DNA of 64,000 nt. Origin: Aquarana catesbeiana. Lineage: Eukaryota > Chordata > Amphibia > Anura > Ranidae. The stretch covers positions 61,684,074-61,748,073 of the forward strand of contig NC_133328.1 in the NCBI RefSeq assembly GCF_042186555.1, read 5' to 3'. This document shows, piece by piece, positions 34,801 to 47,100 of the stretch. Numbering within the stretch: position 1 is the first letter of the stretch; each line of letters starts with the position of its first letter. The notes under the pieces were generated by a model. That model searched no databases. It saw only the letters and a program-made list of their open reading frames with translations, and was not told the DNA's origin. Position numbers and translations under genes: made by a program.

Positions 34801-37800
34801 ACCTGATAACTAATCACTTAGTGTCTTTATTCTTTTCAAATTAGATATAATTCCAAATGTTATAATGAAAAAAGCTAAGACATACCGTAGTGTACAGTGG
34901 ATATAAAATGTCTACACACTCCTGTTAAAATGTCAGGTTTCTGTGATGTAAAAAAAATTAGACAAAGATAAATAATTTCAGAATTTTTTTCCATCTTTAA
35001 TGTGACCTATAAACTGTACAACTCAGTTGAAAACAAACTGAAATCTTTTAGCTGGAGGGGAGTAAAAATAAAAAATAAAATAATGTGGTTGTATAAGTGT
35101 GCACACCCTCTTATAACTGGGGATGTAGTAGTGTTCAGAATTAAGCAATCGCATTCAAACTTATGTTAAATGGGAGTCGGTACACACCTGTCAACATTTT
35201 AAAGTGCCTCTGATTAATCCCAAATAAAGTTCAGCTCTTCTAGTAGGTCTTTCATGACATTTTCTTAGTTGCATCCTACAGCAAAAGCCATGGTCCGCAG
35301 AGAGCTTCCAAAGCATCAGAGGGATCTCATTGTTAAAAGGTATCAGTCAGGAGACGGGTACAAAATATTTTCCAAGGCATTAGATATACCATAGAACACA
35401 GTGAAGACAGTCATCATCAAGTGGAGAAAATATGGCACAACAGTGGCATTACCAAGAACTGGATGTCCCTCCGAAATTGATGAAAAGTCAAGAAGAAAAC
35501 TGGTCAGGGAGACTGCCAAGAGGCCTACAGCAATATTAAAGGAGCTGCAGGAATATCTGTCAAGTACTGGCTGTGTGCTACATGTGACAACAATCTCCTG
35601 TATTCTTCATATGTCTGAGCTATGGGGTAGAATGGCAAGACGGAAGCCTTTTCTTACCAAGAAAAACATCCAAGCCCAGCTAAATTTTTCAAAAAACCTG
35701 AAGTCTCCCAAAAGCATGTGGGGAAATGTGTTATTGTCTGATGAAACCAAGGTGGAATTGTTTGGCCATAATTCCAAATGATATGTTTGGAGCAAAAACA
35801 ACACTTCACATCACCAAAAGAACACCATACCTACAGTGAAGCATGGTGGTGGCAGCATCATGCTTTGGGGCTGTTTTTTTCTTCTGCTGTTCAGCTGGAA
35901 CATGGGCCTTAGTCAAGGTAGAGGGAATTATCAACAGTTCCAAATACCAGTCAAAAGAAAAAAAAAAAGAAAAAAGTAAAACTGCGCATAGGTGAGATGT
36001 ATAAACAAAATATAAAGCTGCAATCCCTATGTGTAACACAAACGTAAATAAACCAAGTGAAAAAATGAAACTGCGCTAATAAAAACAAACTTATATAGAT
36101 GACAGTTGACCATCATAAGGTGCAAAAAAACTCATAAGAATATATGAAGCATATATGTAGTTGCTCATAGAAAATATGCATTCAATAAATACACAGAAGT
36201 GCATTATCATGTGCATCAGTGCAAGTTTACAACATATTAAAAGTCCATATAGTTGATGCGATGATCACCCAAGTGTTGATAAGTATTAGAAATTGTTGAT
36301 AATTAAAATTGAAGTGTCAGATCCACCGTCACCAAATGTAAAAGCTGGCCGCTTACCAGAGACCCATGACCCCCCACTACAGAGGGTCTGGGTGAGCTGT
36401 TAAGGAATGATCACTCCGGACCACCATCAAAAAAACAGATAGCTCCGCTATGTTGAAAAGTTGGGGGCCTCGATGTCAGATGGATCAATAGCAGGGCATC
36501 AAACCCTCAGCACGGATAGCTCCTCTGCCGCCACTTCCAGCAATGTCTTCTCACAATGTCTTCTGCTGTTCAGCTGGAACAAGGGCCTTAGTCAAGGTAG
36601 ATGGAATTATGAACAGTTCCAAATACCAGTCAATATTACACAAAACCTTCAGGCTTCTGCTAGAAAGCTGAACATGAAGAGGAACTTCATCTTTCAGCAT
36701 GACAACAACCCAAAGCATACATCCAAATCAACAAAGGAATGTCTTCACCAGAAGAAGATTAAAGTTTTGGAATGGTCCAGACCTGAATCTCATTGAAAAT
36801 CTGTGGGGTGATCAGAAGAGGGCTGTGCACAGGAGATGCCCTCACAATCTGACAGATTTGGAGTGTTTTTCCAAACAAGAGTGGGCAAATATTGCCAAGT
36901 CAAGATGTGCCATGCTGATGGACTCATACCAAAAAAGACTGAGTGCTGTAATAAAATCAAAAGGTGCTTCAACAAAATATTAGTTTAAGGGTGTGCACAC
37001 TTATGCAACCATATTATTTTAGTTTTTTTATTTTTACTTCCCTCCATCTAAAAGCTTTCAGTTTGTTTTTCAATTGAGTTGTACAATTTATAGGTCACAT
37101 TAAAGGTGGAAAAAGTTCTGAAATTATTTTTCTTTGTCTCATTTTTTTTACATCACAGAAAGCTGACATTTTACCAGGAGTGTGTAGACTTTTTATATCC
37201 ACTGTATGTCTAAATGAACACTCATTCTGATAAGGGCAACATCCATACTATTCCTAAAAATGTATCTATTGACTTCTTATGTGGAAGATTTCATTTACTG
37301 TTTTATTTGTCCTTCAGGTGAATTCCTTCAGCTGGGCTCCAAAGAGAATGAAAACGAGAGATTTGCTCACTACCTCGAAAAGACTTTTAAGAAGACAGCA
37401 AGTCTTATTGCCAACAGCTGTAAAGCAGTATGTACGTTCCTCATTTTATATAGTTAAATGGAATGTGTGTTGATTCTCATAGATAGTTCTGTGCATTACA
37501 GTTACAGGAAAGTTTGAGGATGTTCCTGAGTTTAGGCCCAACACCTAAAGCCATTTATAGGATTGGCCAATATTCAAGAGCATACAAATAGTTAATAAAT
37601 TATTAGAGACTTCTCCAAGACTGTTGCTTTGTTCACTTGTAGTGCTCAGGAATGGGATCTTTGGTTTACATATTGTTATATACTAGTAACTTAGCAGGGT
37701 GCCATTTGATGGATTTTGTTACAGCCCATCATATAGTTGCCATGGGAAATCCTGTATAAATAATATTTTGTCATATTCCATGCCAATTCATAAAGCAGGA

Positions 37801-40800
37801 ACCCCTAGCAACCAATATTGGCTGCGCTGAAGTCCTATTGGTACAAATTTAAATTCTGATTGGTTGCAATGAGTTTCTGCAGTTAAAGGAAATGTGTTAT
37901 GAGCGCAGCCTGCAGGTTACCATTGCTAATCTCTTCTGAAAATACTGGTCAACTGGTTGTCCTAATGACTTGCAATCGTTTGAGATACTCACCCAAAACA
38001 GGTGTAAAGATTAGAAACATCCCAAAAAAAAAAAAGTTACATGTCTATATTTGCATACTTGTTATGGGTTGCTGACTTAAAGGATAAGTTCACCTTTAAC
38101 CACTTCAGCCCCGGAAGGATTTACCCATTTGCTGACCATGCCATTTTTTGTAATACGGCACTGTGTTGTTTTAACCGACAATTGTAAGGTCGTGCGACGC
38201 TGTAACCAAACAAAATTTATGTCCTTTTTTTTTTTTTTTTTACCACAAATAGAGCTTTCTTTTGGTGGTATTTGATCTCCACGGCGGTTTTTATTTTTTG
38301 CGCTATAAACAAAAAAGGGCTACAATTTTTGAAAATAAAAAAAAAAGTTTTACTTTCTGCTATAAAAAAATTTTCTAAAATAACAAATGTATTCATTATT
38401 TTAGTCCGATATGTATTCTGCTACATGTTTTTGGTAAAAAAAAAATTGCAATAAGCGTATATTGATTGGTTTGCACAAAAGTTATAGTGTCTACAAAATA
38501 GGGGATAGATTTATGGCATTTTTTTTTTTTTTTTTTTTACTAGTAATGGCGGTGATCAGTGATTTTTTTTTTTTTTTTTTTTTTTTTAGCGGGACTGCGA
38601 CATTGCGGCGGCAGATCGGACACCGAACTGACATTTTTGACACTTTTGGGACCCAGTGATAATATTTATAGTTATCACTGCTAAAAAATGTGCACGGTTA
38701 TTGTACTAATGACACTGGCAGGGAAGGGGTTAACGGGCGATTAAGGGGTTAACAATGTTCCCTCACTGTATGTTCTAACTGTATGGGGGAAGGGCTCACT
38801 GGAACAACAAACAGATCTGACTTCCTGCGTAGCAGAAAGACGGGATCTGTTTGATCTCCCCTGTCAGAATGGAGATTTGCCTTGTTTACACAGGCAGATC
38901 CCTGTTCTGTCACTGCGGGGAACGATTGTGTGTGGCCAGCAAACATCGAGTCCGCTGGACCTGCTGATTGGCTCCCCCACTGGCTAATGAGAGAGCACGC
39001 CCACAAAAGCGAGTTCCTGAGCCGCCATACAGCTACAGTGATTCGCGGGATCGTGCCACCTCGCCGCAGTATAATGACGACGGCTGTTCGGCAAGCAGTT
39101 ACGAAAAAAATAATAAATTCAAATTTTTTTTTTCAGGTAAAAAAAATGTAAATTTTTTTTTTTTTTCTAAGGAGCCTGCAGAGCATTGCACCTGCTATCA
39201 GCAGAAAGTGGGTGCAATCTCAGGCTCCTGCACACTCGGGCTAGCTGTCTTCTCGTACCTCATATGGGCAGGCAGTTACCTGAGAGCAGAAAGATTAATG
39301 GACTACGAGAGCGCTCACCAGCACCTTCATAGTTCATTGTGCACTACAAGCCATCAGCCCCAGTAGCTGACGGTACTTGTAGACATTCATTCAGGAAACT
39401 GAATGAATGACATGCTGATGTGGGCGGAACCCCCACGGCTGCACTGTTTTTAAATTGTGACAACGAGTGCGGGGAGAGGATCCCCCGCCTGCTGTCACAG
39501 GGAAGGGGAAGTGGAGGGGAGAGGCTGCAGATGCTGGAACATGTTACATGTTCCACCTTAAAAACAGGTGGAACCTGTAACATGTTCCAAAGGTGAACTT
39601 ATCCTTGAATGACAGCCAGGCTAGAAAAAGCATCTCCCCTTTTGTTTTCATGACAAGTTTTTTTTAAGGATTAGTGCTTAAGAATAGGAGCTGTTTTCAA
39701 AGTGCACCTGAAGCCAGTTGTAAAGAGTGGAAAATGGTTAGAACCCCTGTCAGGTTTATTTATTTTTGCTATGTGTCCCATTGGTAAGATTGTACCAGAG
39801 AGATATAAAAAGTGAAAGGGAATCTGACACCAAGATGGGTATTGCTATTGGAGGATCTTCCACCACTTCTTACCACTTATAGTGGTAACAGTAAAATGTT
39901 GGCTATCCTGTCATTTTTAGTCCTGGTGATAAGTAGAGGAGTGAATCTCCCCAGCAGGGATAGAGAGAGCAATAGAAACCTGACAGGCACTAACCTTTCC
40001 CTACTCCATCACAAAAAGTGCCTTCCTGACACTGAAATATTCCATCTAATGCCACAGGTGTATGGGTGATGTATCCAATCTTAAGGCTGGGTTCACACCT
40101 AATACCGATGCGGCTCGCAGCAGGTGTCCAGTGTGTCCCTGTTCTCCGTTTCAGGGACGAATTGGGCCGAACTTTTGCCTGAATTCGACCCTGAAACGGA
40201 GCCAAAGATGTACAGCGTTCCTGTGCAAGCCGCAACGGAGATATGTGAATCGTCTCCATAGAGAACCGGTTCCAATCTCCTGTCATGCGAATTGGATGCG
40301 ACAAAACCTCCTCATCCACTTTGCATAGGTGTGAACACAGCCTAAGAAAGGAAGCTTCTCAGGCAGCAGATGTTCTTTAGCCAGTTGACTTCCCCTCCAT
40401 TCTAGACTGGGAAAAGGAAATTTGATTTACTTCTAAGTGCAATTTTTTTTTTTTTGGAGTGGAGAGTTAGTCCAGGGTATCTGTAGAGTTAGTCCTGGAA
40501 AACTGTAGATGGCAACTCTCACTGTGGTTTCCTGTGTTCTTCTAGGTGTCAATCTTAGGATGTCCTGATCCAAAGGTCCATGAGATAGCCTTCCAGTATG
40601 GCAGAAATATAGGAATAGCCTTCCAGGTAAGTGTTCTCCCACTTCGTGATTCATAAAGCCCGTTTCAGGAAATTTCCAAACATACCGTATTGAGCAGCAC
40701 CAAATACACAGGGCCATTTACATCACTCCCTGTTCTATGGAGCTTACATTTTTCTGTCCCTACAGAGGCCACAAATTCATTTTAGGCTGAAGCCAGTTAT

Positions 40801-43800
40801 TTGTTTTGCGTTGTGGTACTTGGGAGGGGATGTTCTAACTAGAGGTCGACCGATATGGGTTTTTCTCTGGCCGATGCCGATATTTAGAAATCGCGGTGGC
40901 CGATGGCCGATATATGATGCCGTTTTTTTTTGGGCCGATATATTTGGCCAATTTTTTTTTTTTCCTTTCTTTTTTCCCTTCATCTCATAAAATCTAACAG
41001 TTAGACCCCTTTCACACTGGGGCGTTTTTCAGGGGCTTTTGGGCTAAAAATAGCACCTGTAAAACGGCTCCCCTGCAGTCTCAGTGTGATATCCCGAGTG
41101 CTTTCACACTGAGGCGATGCGCTGGCAGGATGTAAAAAAAAGTCCTGCAAACGGCATCTTTGGAGCGGTGTATACCGCTGCTCCACCACTCCTGCCCATT
41201 GAAATGAATGCGCACCGCTGCCGAAGCGCCTGCAAAGCGTTTTGGCAGCGGCGCTTCCGGGGCGCATTTAACCCCTTCCTTGGCCGCTAGCTGGGTTATA
41301 AGCGCCCCGCTAGCAGCCGAATAGCGCCTCTAAAATGACGGTAAAGCGCCGCTAAAACTAGCAGCGTTTTACCATCAACGCATGTCTGCTCCAGTGTGAA
41401 AGCAGCCTTAAGTAATACAGACATTTTTTTTCATTTAAACATTAAACAAAACAAACCTTCAATCAGTTCACTTGTATGTATAATTTAGAAAAAAAAACAA
41501 AAAAAAACAAAAAAATATCTTAAATAATAAATACACAAAAACAGGTAATCAAAACTTTTGGACGAAAAAAAATGGGCTAACTTTACTGCTTAGGTTTTTT
41601 TTTTAATTCATTACTGTATTTTTTTTTTTTTTAAATTGCGTTTGAAAGACCGCTGCGCAAATACTGTGTGACATAAAATATTGCAACAATCACCATTTTA
41701 TTCCCTAGGGTCTCTGCTAAAAAAATATATATAATGTTTGGGGGTTCTAAGTGATTTTCTAGCAGAAAATACAGGATTTTTACTTGTAAGCAACAAGTGT
41801 CAGAAAAGATTGAGTCTTTAAATGGTTAAACTGAGAGCTTCTACACACGAGTTCAGTCTATTGATAAAAAGAACCTGAAAGATACAATGTATCTTCTTAT
41901 CAGACTTGGCAGGCTGCCCAGAGGAGGAGAGAATCCTCTCCACAGATAACTTAAGGAAACTTGCATTAACTTCTATTACAGAAGTCATTTGCAAGTCACA
42001 GCTAAAGTTATAATCGGCCTTTTTTATCAGCACAATCGGCCAATGCCGATTAAGTAAAAAACGCCAAATATCGGCCGATCGGTTGACCTCTAGTTTTAAC
42101 TCTCTCATTTCTTGAGGCCCTAAAATGCCAGGATAGTACAAACACCCTCAAAACGACAACTTTTTGGAAATAGACACTGCAAGGTACGGTCTTTAGTAGG
42201 GAGCATTTTTTTGTTTGCCACAATTTTTGGTAAATTTAAAGTAAAAAAAATTATTTTCACAATTTTATTTTTGTCCCACACAGCATGAGCATGCTTACAA
42301 TGAAATCACAAAACAGACTTTTTCACTGCCTAGATGCTTAGAGGGGCCCAAAATCCAAGGAGTACTTTCAGACTTTCAAGGGGTATAAATTATGCATCTG
42401 ATTTCCTGACAAACGGTCACATTTGTTGGGACCCTAAAGTGACCGGACAGAAACGCCTATAAAATTACCACATTTTGGAATATATATACTCTGATATATA
42501 TACACAGGGGGATGGTGAATCTACTTTTGAAGATCACATTTTTTGCTGAATGTTTTTGGACAATAAAGAAAGAAAATGAAAATATTTTTTTTTGCATTTT
42601 ACAGATTTGTAAATTAAGATATTTCTAACACACACTGGGCATACTTACAATTACACCCCAAAAACAATCTGCTTCTCCTCCTGAGTATGGGCATACCACA
42701 TACCTGAAACTTTCACAGCCTAGCCACATAGAGGGGCCCAAAACCCAAGGAGCATAAATTAAACTAATTTCCTGACTACCTATCACATTTTGGAGGCCCT
42801 GAAGCGTCAAGACAGTGGAAACACCCACAAAATTACTACATTTTGAAAAGAAAACGCCCAAAAGTATATTTAAAGAGGCATATTGATTTTTTTTATTTTT
42901 TGGGGGGAAATTAAGTGAGAAAATGATTTTTGTTCACAAAAATTTCAAGTAATAGAATTTTTCTAAAACACAACATGGGCATATTTAGAAATAGGACCCT
43001 TTCACACTGATGCACTTAAGAACGTGGTATGTGTTTTTAATGTGCTTTCAATGCGTTTTTTGTACACTTTCTGGTTTCCTGACTCCCAGCATGCATCTGT
43101 AAATCATAGACGTGACTTAAAAAATGCAGACACTGTGCATTTTTGATGCATTCCCATTAATGGGAGGTGCCCTTTTAAAAAACTGCACCAAAGATGTACC
43201 ATGCTGGACTTTTTAAAAAAACAGCGCACCTGCAGCACAGTGATGTGAACCGTTGCATAGGATTTAAGGGGGAATAGCCTTCATACACTTTTGTCGAGCT
43301 AGACAAGTGAGTTTTAGCGCAGCATAAGCACACCAGTGTGAAAGGGGTCCTATAGCCCAAAACGCATTACACGCTACACCTCCCTACATATGGGGATACC
43401 ACATGTGAGACTTTCAGAGCCTAGTTTTATGGAAATTCCCTAATTTCAAGGAGCACTTACAGGATGTGCACAAGCACCACCTGCCCTCGGAAGACAGCTG
43501 GCCAAACAGCAAGTGGTTCAAAGAGTTCTGTAGGCATAGTACACTTTCATTTTCTAAGATCATCATTGTAATAGCAATACAAACAATATTTTTTTTGACA
43601 ATCCAATATACTGTAAGCTTACTTGAAAAATCTTGCTTGAAGAATCAATTACTTGAAGAGCCCCGGCCCTGTTCCTAACAATAGGGACCCGGAACGTTCG
43701 ATTCTGGGTCACCTGATCGCTGTAATAGCCTCTGATTGGCTATCACAGTGATCAGTCACTGTAAAGCCTGTCCCTGTGTTTTTTGTATCTGTGAATGTAC

Positions 43801-44099
43801 GAAAGATACATTGTATCTTTCTCTGTCCTTGCAGAGATGAGGAAAAAAATCCCTAGATCTGTTTGATCTAGGTCAGCCCCAGGGTTAGTGTTTGGGTCAG
43901 GGTCAGTCATTTTATTTAATAAGTGTCAGTGTGTTTTAGGTAGGATAAAAAACAAAACAAAATGTGCACTATTGTTTTTGAGCTATACTACGGGTACAAA
44001 CAACAACTAACCTACATGTATGTGGTATCACTGCGATCTTCAGGAGCAGGAGATTTTATCTTGGGTTGTTCTTTGGTGGCAGGTTATGGTAGTAGCAAG

Positions 44100-44145
<46 letters not shown>

Positions 44146-47100
44146 CTTTTTACTATCATGGGCCAGTTTTCCATAGATAATAAAAAAATCAGGGGATATC
44201 CCTTACCACCAAACGAAAGCCCAATTTGTCCTGAAAAAAACAAAGTATAATCCACCCGGATGCAAAAAGTAGTTGTGATGATATGTACGCTTTACTAACA
44301 CATGTCAAAGTTGCACAATTGGGCTTAGGCATTAAGATTTGTTTTACCCTTAGGTGTTGAAGGGGTTAATCTTGGTGTTTCCTTACCTTTCAGCTTATTG
44401 ATGACATATTAGATTTTACATCTTGTGCGAGCCAACTGGGGAAACCGACAGCCGCAGATCTGAAGTTGGGACTGGCTACTGGTCCAGTTTTATTTGCTTG
44501 TCAACAGGTAAAAATTGGTTAAAATGGATACTGCCAGTATCCATCTACTGTGCTATTAGTGATGGTGTGGTGACTCTGGCACCTGCAGTGTGATCATGGC
44601 TGCTAGTGATGGTGAGGTGACTCCAGCTCCTATACTTTGACCATAATGGTGGTAATGGTATAATGATTTCAGCCCCTACAATGTGATCATGGCTGTTAGC
44701 GATGGTGTGGTGACTTCAGCTCTTACACTGTGACCCTGGCTATTAGGAATGGTGTAGCGCCTCCATTCTCTTAATATTTGACCATGGCTGTTAGTGATGG
44801 TGTGGTGACTCCAGCCCCTACAATGTGAGCATGGCTGTTGGTGATGCGGTGAATCCAGCCTCTACCATGTGTCCATGGCTGTTTTGAATGAGGTGGCGAC
44901 TCCATCACCTACAATGTGACCATGACTGTTAGGAAAGATGTGGCAACTCCATCACCTACAATGTGACCATGACTATGATGTGGCAACTCCATCACCTACA
45001 ATGTGACCATGGCTATTAGCGCTGATGTGGTGGCTCCAGCCCCTACACTGTGACCATAGTTGTTGATGGTGTGCTGACTTCAGCCCTTATGCTGTGGCCA
45101 TTGCTGTTAGTGACAGTGTGGTCACCTCAGCCCCTACATTTTGAGCATGGTTGTTAGTGATGGCATGGTGACTCCAGCCCTTAAACTGTGACATTAGCTG
45201 TTGGCGGTGTTGTAGTGACTTCAGCAACTATCATCAATGTTAGAGATGATGTGGTGCCTCCATCTCTTACACTGTGACCATGGCTGTTAGTGATAGTGTG
45301 GCGACTCCAGCCACTACGCTGCGACCTTGGCTGTTAGTGAGGCTATTGTGACTTCAGCTTCTAGACTATGATCATGGTAGCTAGTTAAGGCATGGTAGCT
45401 CCAGCCCTTACACTTGTCCATGGCTGTTGGTGTTGTGGCTCCAGCCCATAGACTGGGACCATAGCTGTTAGTAGAGATGCACTAAAATTTTGGCGGCCAA
45501 AAATGGTGTTTTCAGCATTTTGCCGCTAAAGAAAAAGAGATGCACTGAAAAAGCATGCAATTTTGCCACGATTACTTTACTTATGGTGTTTTTCATAGGT
45601 CATGTGACTCAAAAATGTAATACAGGTGCATTATTAATGCGTTCTTGCTGCATTTTCAATGCATTTCAAAAAGGAGGTGCATTTTTGTTGCGCTTTCTTT
45701 TTTACTGACCAAAAATGCAGCAAGCAGGATTTTAACACCCCAACGAAAGCGTAACGGACCAGTGTGAAGACATACATAGAGTTTTAAGGAATGCATTTTT
45801 CTTGAGCTAAAGGTGCCGATAATGACCGACAATAAATTAATATTCATTTAATTGCAGGATATGAATTAAAAAGTTGAATATAATAAAATTATCTAAAAAA
45901 AAAAATGTTTTCAGCCAAGTGCATCCTGCATTTTCCGTTTCAGTACCAAAATTTCCATTCGGCGCACCTCTAGCTGTTAGTGATGTGATGGCACCAGTCC
46001 CTACCTATAGTTTGAGGGTCACTGGTGATATCAGCCCAATTATCTGGTTTTTGTTTATATAAGATGTCTATACATATTTTGTTTTAAGAGTTTCAATAAA
46101 AATATACTATCTATCTCCAGTGTGGTGCCAGTAAAGTCCCAATTTTCTTCTATTTTCTATAAGTCCCTACACTGTGACAATAGAGGTTAGTAAAGATGCA
46201 ATGTCATCACTGGTGATGTGCATGTGAATGAGCACGCTGTATAGTCAATTATTGACTCGTACTAGAATGTGTAGAAAAATCAGTAGTCCAAGTGTAACCC
46301 TATGAGCCCAGACATGCCTTGTCTTCTGGGTAGTAAAATCTGATGCATTACCTTTTTAGGCCAATAGCCTTGAAATACCCATAAATAAAGTTAATGATAT
46401 TGGCAGAAGGATATGATTACACAGAACAGATTTGTGTGTTTTTTTTTTTTTTTCCTCTGGAAACATGAAGATAATTATCTCATTGTTTGCTTTGGCTGTA
46501 GTTTCCGGAGCTGAACGCCATGATAATGAGAAGATTTAGTTTACCGGGAGATGTTGAACGAGCGTGGCAATATGTCCGTCAGGTAAGAGAAAACTCCGCT
46601 CCAAGTCACCACTTTGTGTTCACTATTTTATGGTATGACCTCTGCAAGGCTAATCCCTCAACAGACCTACCTGGCTAAGAACATGGAGAGTTATCAATAA
46701 TATGTACCTGTGGGTTTCCTCCTTTTCCTGCCATTTTTAAAGTAAACCTGTCAAGAAACATCATTGCTGACTTTTCCCTCTGAAAAGGCTAGCTTGCCTG
46801 GCTGTTGCCTTGATCTACTTTTCTTTTTTAGCTGCTGACCCAGAACAAGCATGAATATACAGTATAAGGCCTTTTTTTCTAACTTTTAATTTGCAGTTTT
46901 GTCAGTGTCTGCTACCTAGAGCTTTCCACATCTGTCACTCAATGCACCTTTTATCCTGCTAGGCTTACTGCTTGAAATTCATTGAGACAGTTTCCTTGTG
47001 AGAGAAGAGAAGGCTGTAAAAAAAAACATTGCAGTCTGCCTGCTTTTAGATTAAAGGTGGCTGCTAAAATGCTTAGATGTATTAATGCCAGATACTACAG

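Larger units (their letters stand above)
34895..37204 (+). mobile_element. Tc1-like transposon, nearly full length, dead
   Basis: TA target sites at 34893-34894 and 37205-37206. Inverted ends start CAGTGGATATAAAATGTCTA and run for about 200 bases (34895-35110 and 36985-37204). The transposase on the + strand starts at ATG 35290 (MVRRELPKHQRDLIVKRYQS) and is stopped by TAG at 35392 and TGA at 35779, with later frame changes. All three catalytic positions remain visible: Asp in LLSDETKVELFG, Asp in QHDNNPKHTSKS, Glu in LIENLWGD. A 605-bp insert (35955-36559) bordered by a 74-bp duplication breaks the middle. Confidence 0.95.

Noticed and set aside
39812..40328. Open frames of 85-109 codons on both strands in intron 7
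   Set aside because: They overlap a dispersed repeat and a MITE, have no domain, and do not fit PDSS1 phases.
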